A stretch of 9,382 nt of DNA from an uncultured Clostridia bacterium (GTDB lineage: Bacteria > Bacillota > Clostridia > Oscillospirales > Acutalibacteraceae): positions 1 through 9,382 of the forward strand of contig CANQLQ010000057.1 of NCBI GenBank assembly GCA_947624755.1, read 5' to 3'. The translations under genes were made by a program, and so were the position numbers. Below are positions 5,176 through 9,382 of this stretch, in pieces. Positions within the stretch are counted from its first letter, which is position 1; each line of letters starts with the position of its first letter. Below the pieces are notes generated by a model. The model ran no database searches, was not told where the DNA came from, and saw only the letters and a list, made by a program, of their open reading frames with translations.

Positions 5176-7194
5176 ATGAAAAAACAAATTGAACTGGACA
5201 CTTCCAAAAAGGTATTTCCTATCATAACGCTTGTGATAGGTATTGCCATAATGCTTGTGCAGCTTATAACAAGACAGAACCTTATTAATCTTGTTTCTGT
5301 CCTTTATTGCTGTATTCTGTCGGCTGTCATTCTGCTTTCGCTGATAATCAAAAAAAAGGTTTATTTACCTATGGTTCTCGGCTATGCCTTTTCGCTTTTC
5401 GGCACTGTTCTTTTCCATGTGATTTTCGGTGCGGACGCAGGCTTTGGAGCGATGACAAGCGGAAAAACCGGTTGGGCGTCAACCGAACACACGCTTATGG
5501 CAGGACCCGGAAATATTTTTACAAGACTTTTGGGAAATATTCTTCTCATTCTTCCGATTGCAGTCGTTCTTTGCGGGCTTTGCCTTGCCGCTAAAAAAGC
5601 TTTCAAATCCGGCGCTCTCAAAAAAGTTCTTTCAGGCGCCCTGAGCGTTCTGCTTATGGGTACTTCTGTCCTTTATGTGCTTACAATGAATATGAGGACG
5701 AAGCCCGTTACCGAAAGAATGTGGGAGGGTCACGATGATTACCTTTCGGGTGTTGACAAAAACACAAGCGGAAAACCGAATGTACTTGTAATACTTTTGG
5801 ACGACCTCGGTTACGGCGATGTTTCTTTAAACGGCGCGATTTACGACACACCGAACATTGACTCAATAGGCGAAAACGGTCTTTCCTTTGATAATTTCTA
5901 CTCAAGCTATTCTGTTTGCTCTCCGGCACGTTTTGCCGCTCTTACCGGCAGATATCCATACAGAGGCTATGCGGACAATGTTATTTATCCGACAGTCAAC
6001 TGTTTTACTCCGTTTGCACAGACAAGGGTTTACAACAGCTTTGAAATGCTTAACAATGTTGACGGTATGCTTGGCGATGAAATAACAATGGCTGAAGTTT
6101 TCAAATCCGCAGGCTATAACACAGGCTGTTTCGGCAAGTGGCATCTTGGTGATTATGGCGAATATCTTCCGACAAACCAGGGCTTTGACTATTTCTACGG
6201 CAGTCACTATGTAAACGATATGAAGCCGTTCTTCCACGTCAAAGAAGAAAACGGAGAATATGAAATTGTTCACTCAACAGACGAGCTTAAAGATCAGAAG
6301 AACGCAACAAAATGGATCCACGAAGAAATCAGCTCTTGGATATCCGATAAGGTTAAAAACTCCGACGAGCCGTTCTTTGCGTATTATACTTCACCGTGGC
6401 CTCATGCACCTGTTTTTGTCGGTGATGAATTTAAGGGCGAAAGCGGCATGGGTACATATGTTGACTGCGTAACCGAAGTTGACTATTATCTTGGCGAGCT
6501 TTTCAAAGAAATGGAGGATCTCGGAGTGCTTGAGGATACAATTATTGTTTTCACAAGCGATAACGGTCCTGCGCTTGAAGGCTCAACGGGTACGCTTCGA
6601 GGCGGAAAATATCTTGCCTATGAAGGCGGTCAGAAAGTTCCGTTTATGATAAGATGGGATAATAACAACGGTATTTTTAAAAGCGGAGATACAAGAAGTC
6701 AAAGCGCAACTCTTGTTGACCTTTTCCCGACCCTTGTTGACCTTTGCGGTATCACGGGCAACGGCGGTCAGAGCTCATATATGCCTGCTGACAGAGTAAT
6801 TGACGGTGTTTCAATGATGCCGCTTCTTAAAAATGACAAGGTAATTCACGGCGAAGAAGCTCCGATTCTTCATATGAAACGAAGAAAGGTAAAGGCTATC
6901 CAGTACACTGTTCCTACCAAAGATATTCTTTCAATGGACGAATACAAGGATTATGATTACAGCGTTCTAAAGGATAACGAGAACATAACCTTTAAATATT
7001 TCAAGAATATTCAAAACGATAACTCGGCATTTTTCGACAAGTTCCGTAAAAACTGGCTTCATATTCTGACTGACGATGAGGGCGAAAACTATAACCGTAC
7101 ACCGGTTTATCCGACAATTTCGGAAAGCATGAAAGCACAGCTTAATGAAATTCAGAAAGACTTTGAAAATAATCCGAGAGGTATTGTGAAATAA
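5176..7194 (+). CDS. Membrane-anchored type I (formylglycine) sulfatase with five N-terminal TM helices
   Basis: Predicted hydrolase of sulfate esters, 672 residues. ATG 5176 is chosen because the alternative GTG at 5167 lies in the ribosome binding site GAGGTG. Membrane segments: about 13-31, 36-58, 62-84, 116-139 and 150-171. Lys clusters at 59-61 and 140-150 and a Lys-rich N-terminus put the N-terminus inside and the catalytic domain outside. The sulfatase domain begins near 201. Active-site residues seen: Asp209-Asp210 (LLDDLGYGD), Cys248 in CSPARFAALTGR (site of formylglycine), Arg252, Lys321 and His323 (GKWHLG), His410 (WPHAP), Asp462-Asn463 (SDNGP), Lys478 in LRGGKYLAYEGG. All key sites are intact. 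The substrate is unknown; host mucin or other sulfated glycans are plausible in a gut organism. Most S1 sulfatases have only a signal peptide, so the five-helix anchor is unusual. The domain is clearly formylglycine-type and not LtaS-type. Confidence 0.93.
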   Translation: MKKQIELDTSKKVFPIITLVIGIAIMLVQLITRQNLINLVSVLYCCILSAVILLSLIIKKKVYLPMVLGYAFSLFGTVLFHVIFGADAGFGAMTSGKTGWASTEHTLMAGPGNIFTRLLGNILLILPIAVVLCGLCLAAKKAFKSGALKKVLSGALSVLLMGTSVLYVLTMNMRTKPVTERMWEGHDDYLSGVDKNTSGKPNVLVILLDDLGYGDVSLNGAIYDTPNIDSIGENGLSFDNFYSSYSVCSPARFAALTGRYPYRGYADNVIYPTVNCFTPFAQTRVYNSFEMLNNVDGMLGDEITMAEVFKSAGYNTGCFGKWHLGDYGEYLPTNQGFDYFYGSHYVNDMKPFFHVKEENGEYEIVHSTDELKDQKNATKWIHEEISSWISDKVKNSDEPFFAYYTSPWPHAPVFVGDEFKGESGMGTYVDCVTEVDYYLGELFKEMEDLGVLEDTIIVFTSDNGPALEGSTGTLRGGKYLAYEGGQKVPFMIRWDNNNGIFKSGDTRSQSATLVDLFPTLVDLCGITGNGGQSSYMPADRVIDGVSMMPLLKNDKVIHGEEAPILHMKRRKVKAIQYTVPTKDILSMDEYKDYDYSVLKDNENITFKYFKNIQNDNSAFFDKFRKNWLHILTDDEGENYNRTPVYPTISESMKAQLNEIQKDFENNPRGIVK

Positions 7195-7195
7195 A

Positions 7196-8284
7196 ATGCC
7201 GCCGCTGTCAATAATGATTAAACCTTCGTCAAGCCTTTGCAATTTGAGGTGCAAATATTGCTTTTATTGCGATGTTGCGGCAAACCGCGATGATTTCAGC
7301 TTTGGCTTAATGAATGCCGAAACGGCGCAAAGGCTTATAAAGTCTGCGCTGTCTTTTGCCGACGGCAACAGCGTTGCCTTTGCGTTTCAGGGTGGCGAAC
7401 CGTTGATTTCCGGGAAAGAGTATTTTGAAAATTTTGTTTCACTTGTCAAAAAGTACAATACAAAGAAGTCGAAGATTTTCTATTCTCTTCAGACCAACGG
7501 AACGCTTATTGACGATGAATGGGCAAGATTTTTCAGAAAAAACGAATTTCTTATCGGTCTGAGCCTTGACGGAGATTTTGAAGGCAACAAATTCAGGGTT
7601 GATTCAAACGGTCAGAACAGCTATTACAAAATTATTCACGCCGCAAACAAATTAAAAAAGCACGGTGTTGAGTTCAATATTCTGACAGTTCTGACAGGCT
7701 ACTGTGCCGAAAACGCAGAAAGAATATATAAATATTTTCGTGACAACGGCTATAAATTTTTGCAGTTCATACCGTGTCTGCGCCCCTTTAATGACAATAG
7801 TGAAAACGAGCTTTATATGACGAGTGAGCAGTATGCCGATTATCTTATTCGCATTTTCAATCTTTATGTCAAAGACTTTATGCGCGGGAATTATGTCAGC
7901 ATCAGGCAGTTTGACAATCTTGTGAGAATGTATCTCGGGGAAAAACCAGAACAATGCGGTGTTTGCGGATATTGTTCCCATCAGTTTGTCATTGAGGGCA
8001 ACGGTAATATATACCCATGCGACTTTTATTGTACAGACGAATGGTTACTCGGAAACATAAACGAAGATGAACTTTCCGATATGGCAAAAAGCGAAAAGGC
8101 AATGGAGTTTCTCAAAGAAAGCCTTACCGTTCCCGAAAAATGCAGGAAATGCCGTTATTACCCGATGTGCCGTGCTGGAGGCTGCAAAAGGCAAAGGCAG
8201 GATAGGGACTATTGTGAGGCATATAAGAAGTTTTATGGGGGCTGTCTGCCGCTGTTTCGTATGTTCCGTGCCGGCAAAATATAG
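7196..8284 (+). CDS. Anaerobic sulfatase-maturating enzyme (anSME), radical SAM/SPASM
   Basis: A cytoplasmic radical-SAM enzyme that oxidises the Cys (or Ser) of a sulfatase CxPxR motif to formylglycine without oxygen. The 362 residues closely follow the Clostridium perfringens enzyme in layout, beginning MPPLS.MIKP. The SAM cluster motif is C15-x3-C19-x2-C22. AFQGGEP follows at 63-69 and SLQTNGTLID at 97-106. The SPASM cysteines are C254, C260, C275, C316, C319, C325, C330 and C340, for two auxiliary 4Fe-4S clusters. Asp276 in YPCDFY matches the proposed catalytic base. The CRAGGC spacing (C325, C330) seems one residue longer than the CxGGC I recall in relatives. The ATG lies one base after the sulfatase stop and lacks a strong ribosome binding site, so translation is probably coupled. 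Its evident client is the neighbouring CSPAR sulfatase. Confidence 0.95.
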   Translation: MPPLSIMIKPSSSLCNLRCKYCFYCDVAANRDDFSFGLMNAETAQRLIKSALSFADGNSVAFAFQGGEPLISGKEYFENFVSLVKKYNTKKSKIFYSLQTNGTLIDDEWARFFRKNEFLIGLSLDGDFEGNKFRVDSNGQNSYYKIIHAANKLKKHGVEFNILTVLTGYCAENAERIYKYFRDNGYKFLQFIPCLRPFNDNSENELYMTSEQYADYLIRIFNLYVKDFMRGNYVSIRQFDNLVRMYLGEKPEQCGVCGYCSHQFVIEGNGNIYPCDFYCTDEWLLGNINEDELSDMAKSEKAMEFLKESLTVPEKCRKCRYYPMCRAGGCKRQRQDRDYCEAYKKFYGGCLPLFRMFRAGKI

Positions 8285-8298
8285 AAAATAAGCCGGCA
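8269..8298 (+). repeat. Inverted repeat spanning the anSME stop
   Basis: TGCCGGC (8269-8275) and GCCGGCA (8292-8298) are perfect inverted arms separated by 16 bases that contain the anSME stop codon. There is no T run after it, so it is not a normal intrinsic terminator. It may protect the mRNA 3' end or act together with the terminator at 8428. Confidence 0.4.
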
Positions 8299-8310
8299 GG
8301 TATTACCGAA

Positions 8311-8406
8311 GGGAGTTACGCGGGATAAACTAATGAGAAGTTACTACTTATAAACCGCGAAACAATTTGAGCATAAAGCTTTGGTCTTTAGACAGAGCTT
8401 CCTTAA
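8311..8406 (-). mobile_element. Shorter, inverted relative of the MITE-like element
   Basis: On the plus strand this stretch reads TTACGCGGGATAAA ... CCGCGAAACA ... CAGAGCTTCCTTAA. Its first two blocks match the reverse complement of the 3205-3260 part of the upstream element (TTACGCGGGATAGAAA ... CCGCGAAAACA), including the CGCGG/CCGCG stem (8319-8323 with 8355-8359). Its end (8393-8406) matches the terminal repeat at 3346-3359 in 14 of 14 bases. The GC hairpin array and the other end are missing, so it is a truncated or diverged copy. Orientation is judged from the internal blocks, since the ends are themselves inverted repeats. Confidence 0.6.
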
Positions 8407-8427
8407 TAATTAAAACATAAAAGATAT

Positions 8428-8457
8428 AGATGTCGTTTGCGGCATCTTTTCTTTTTT
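8428..8457 (+). terminator. Rho-independent terminator after the sulfatase-anSME block
   Basis: An 8-bp stem, AGATGTCG (8428-8435) and CGGCATCT (8440-8447), with one G-T pair and a TTTG loop, followed by TTTCTTTTTT. It ends transcripts from the sulfatase-anSME unit and isolates the next gene. Confidence 0.8.
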
Positions 8458-8517
8458 CACACAAATATTTCTTTTTCATAGTCTGTAATAGAAAAAACTT
8501 ATGAAAAGGGGAGCAAA

Positions 8518-9078
8518 ATGGAAAATACAAACCTCTCTAAAAGTGCAGAAAATTATCCTGCTCATAGTCATGAACTGTTTGTAAATCTTGAAAAGAAAAA
8601 ACAAAATTTCAAACCGTCAAACTGCATTGCAAAAGACTTTGCTGATGAAGTTCTTTTTATTTCAAAAACAATGGCGGAAGTAAGCAGACTTTTTATTTGC
8701 TGCAGTTCATATATACCGCTTAAAATAATTGCAAATGAATTAATTGTTACATATAAAAATTTTGAAAATACGTCCGTTAAAATAAAAAATAACTGCCGCG
8801 AAAACAGCGAAGGAGCAGTGTACCTTTTTGAAAAAAGAAACGATATACTTTTTCAAAAAACATTTTCAAAGCTTGAAAAGGCTCAAGTATTTGATAACAC
8901 AGATAAAAGTTATATAAGACATATTCTGCTTTTGAGTACGCTTAAAATAAACATATGCAAAAATTTTCTTCGATTTGAAACAAACGAACAAGCGGACGGT
9001 ATTGCAAACGAAATTCTCAGGGGAGAAACCGAAAAAATCAGAAAACTGAAGTACCTAAAAAACTGTGTTGATTGCTGA
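8518..9078 (+). CDS. Hypothetical Lys/Asn-rich protein with seven cysteines (186 aa)
   Basis: I do not recognise this protein. It starts at ATG 8518 behind a GGGGAG ribosome binding site and is bounded by terminators at 8428 and 9127, so it is probably transcribed alone. There is no signal peptide and no clear membrane helix; a short hydrophobic stretch at 55-75 includes the pair Cys61-Cys62. The pattern is mainly helical and charged, possibly a helical bundle. Cysteines are at 36, 61, 62, 93, 147, 183 and 186, and the last two form a C-terminal CVDC. His residues at 16, 18 and 135 could help bind metal, but no known motif is complete. Codon use is more A-rich than in the sulfatase operon. 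The good ribosome binding site, own terminator and length make a real gene likely; no function is claimed. Confidence 0.7.
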   Translation: MENTNLSKSAENYPAHSHELFVNLEKKKQNFKPSNCIAKDFADEVLFISKTMAEVSRLFICCSSYIPLKIIANELIVTYKNFENTSVKIKNNCRENSEGAVYLFEKRNDILFQKTFSKLEKAQVFDNTDKSYIRHILLLSTLKINICKNFLRFETNEQADGIANEILRGETEKIRKLKYLKNCVDC

Positions 9079-9126
9079 AAGCGAACTAAACAAAACATTA
9101 TGAACTGTAAACGGTCTGCACAATAG

Positions 9127-9160
9127 AAAAATCCGAAGATAAAACCTGCTTCGGATTTTT
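9127..9160. terminator. Strong, probably bidirectional terminator
   Basis: A perfect 12-bp stem, AAAAATCCGAAG (9127-9138) and CTTCGGATTTTT (9149-9160), with a 10-base loop. A run on one side and a T run on the other allow it to work in both directions. It follows the 8518-9078 gene by about 50 bases. Confidence 0.9.
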
Positions 9161-9182
9161 GTGGTTGCATTATGTGTTGAAA

Positions 9183-9276
9183 AACCACCGGTAAAGCCGG
9201 TGGTTACAGCGTGTAGAAAAAGTATATGCCGCTTGGCAATATGCACAAAAGAAGCGACAGGTGAGAATCCCCACCG
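9183..9276 (+). ncRNA. Run of hairpins, possible IS200/IS605 end or omega-RNA remnant
   Basis: Three hairpins in series: AACCACCGG-TAAAG-CCGGTGGTT (9183-9205, perfect 9-bp stem); GTATATGCC-GCTT-GGCAATATGC with one bulged base (about 9221-9243); and GGTG...CACC around GAGAATCCCC (about 9260-9275). A terminator follows directly at 9277. Perfect subterminal hairpins and a GAATCCCC-type end resemble IS200/IS605 elements, where the tnpB 3' end overlaps a guide-like RNA, as far as I recall. The plus-strand frame here also reads VEKPPVKPVVTACRK and KEATGENPHRK, which is reminiscent of TnpB tails, but no TnpB body is present. It could equally be an independent small RNA. Confidence 0.35.
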
Positions 9277-9301
9277 AAAAACAGTCCACCGGACTGTTTT
9301 T
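9277..9301. terminator. Rho-independent terminator after the hairpin run
   Basis: A perfect 11-bp stem, AAAAACAGTCC (9277-9287) and GGACTGTTTTT (9291-9301), with loop ACC. The symmetrical A and T runs permit either direction. It lies directly after the hairpins at 9183-9276, as expected if those are transcribed as a short RNA. Confidence 0.8.
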
Positions 9302-9382
9302 CGCCCCTCCTGCGCTCTTTTAGGCAAAAATTTCGCAGCCTGCGGGCTGCGATGAGGGCGCCGCCCCTCAACCCCTGACCCT
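9302..9382. other. GC-rich hairpin-bearing stretch at the right edge
   Basis: No gene is visible. CGCAGCC-TGCG-GGCTGCG (7-bp stem) and GAGGG...CCCTC follow each other in sequence clearly richer in GC than the preceding kilobase. It may be the start of another repeat or of a transferred segment that continues outside the window. Confidence 0.4.

Noticed and set aside
5176..7194. Lipoteichoic acid synthase (LtaS) because of five membrane helices plus sulfatase fold
   Set aside because: The catalytic position is Cys in a perfect CSPAR formylglycine motif with LTGR, and an anSME follows. LtaS uses Thr and needs no such maturation.
9221..9296. Cobalamin riboswitch suggested by GGTGAGAATCC
   Set aside because: The B12 box and the rest of the conserved core are missing, and no B12-related gene follows in the window.
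9055..9355. Overlapping plus and minus frames at the right edge
   Set aside because: They run through terminator stems and hairpins. Only the faint TnpB-tail resemblance in the plus frame was kept, as part of the structured region.

Overview
The window looks like a low-to-mid GC Firmicute chromosome, most likely an anaerobic, gut-type member of the Clostridia (inference). The grounds are strong GGAGG-type ribosome binding sites, AT-rich spacers with near-consensus sigma-A promoters, intrinsic terminators, and an oxygen-sensitive radical-SAM sulfatase-maturing enzyme. Both window edges cut through features or context.

Layout. (1) 1-2027, minus strand: a metal-efflux operon, with a stand-alone HMA metallochaperone followed 5 bases later by a CPC-type P1B ATPase that runs off the left edge. 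Its promoter has consensus -35 and -10 boxes overlapped by two ArsR/SmtB-type 12-2-12 operators, but no ArsR-type repressor gene is visible. The ATPase appears to lack about 12 residues in the linker between its actuator domain and the next membrane helix. (2) 2028-3049, plus strand: an AT-rich spacer and a TetR/AcrR-family regulator. (3) 3046-3359: a non-coding, MITE-like element with 22-bp terminal inverted repeats (20/22 matches). It has nested internal stems and ends in three tandem GC-rich hairpins. (4) 3442-8284, plus strand: an FGGY carbohydrate kinase, a membrane-anchored type I sulfatase (five N-terminal membrane segments and a CSPAR formylglycine site), and, one base later, an anaerobic sulfatase-maturating enzyme (anSME). 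The sulfatase-anSME pair has its own near-consensus promoter. (5) 8311-8406: a shorter relative of the MITE-like element in the opposite orientation, so related inverted repeats bracket the kinase-sulfatase-anSME block. An intrinsic terminator follows. (6) 8518-9078: an unrecognised Lys/Asn/Cys-rich small protein gene, closed off by its own terminator. (7) 9161-9382: no convincing gene, but a run of hairpins ending in a strong terminator that resembles an IS200/IS605 end or omega-RNA remnant, or a small structured RNA.

How the parts work together. anSME would convert the Cys of CSPAR to formylglycine in the cytoplasm before the sulfatase domain is exported. The positive-inside rule puts that domain outside the cell, where it would desulfate a glycan. 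The FGGY kinase could then phosphorylate a sugar released from it. The TetR-family regulator next door may or may not control this block. The most unusual points are the LtaS-like five-helix topology joined to a true formylglycine sulfatase, the bracketing of the cassette by inverted structured repeats, and the covarying hairpin array inside the upstream repeat.
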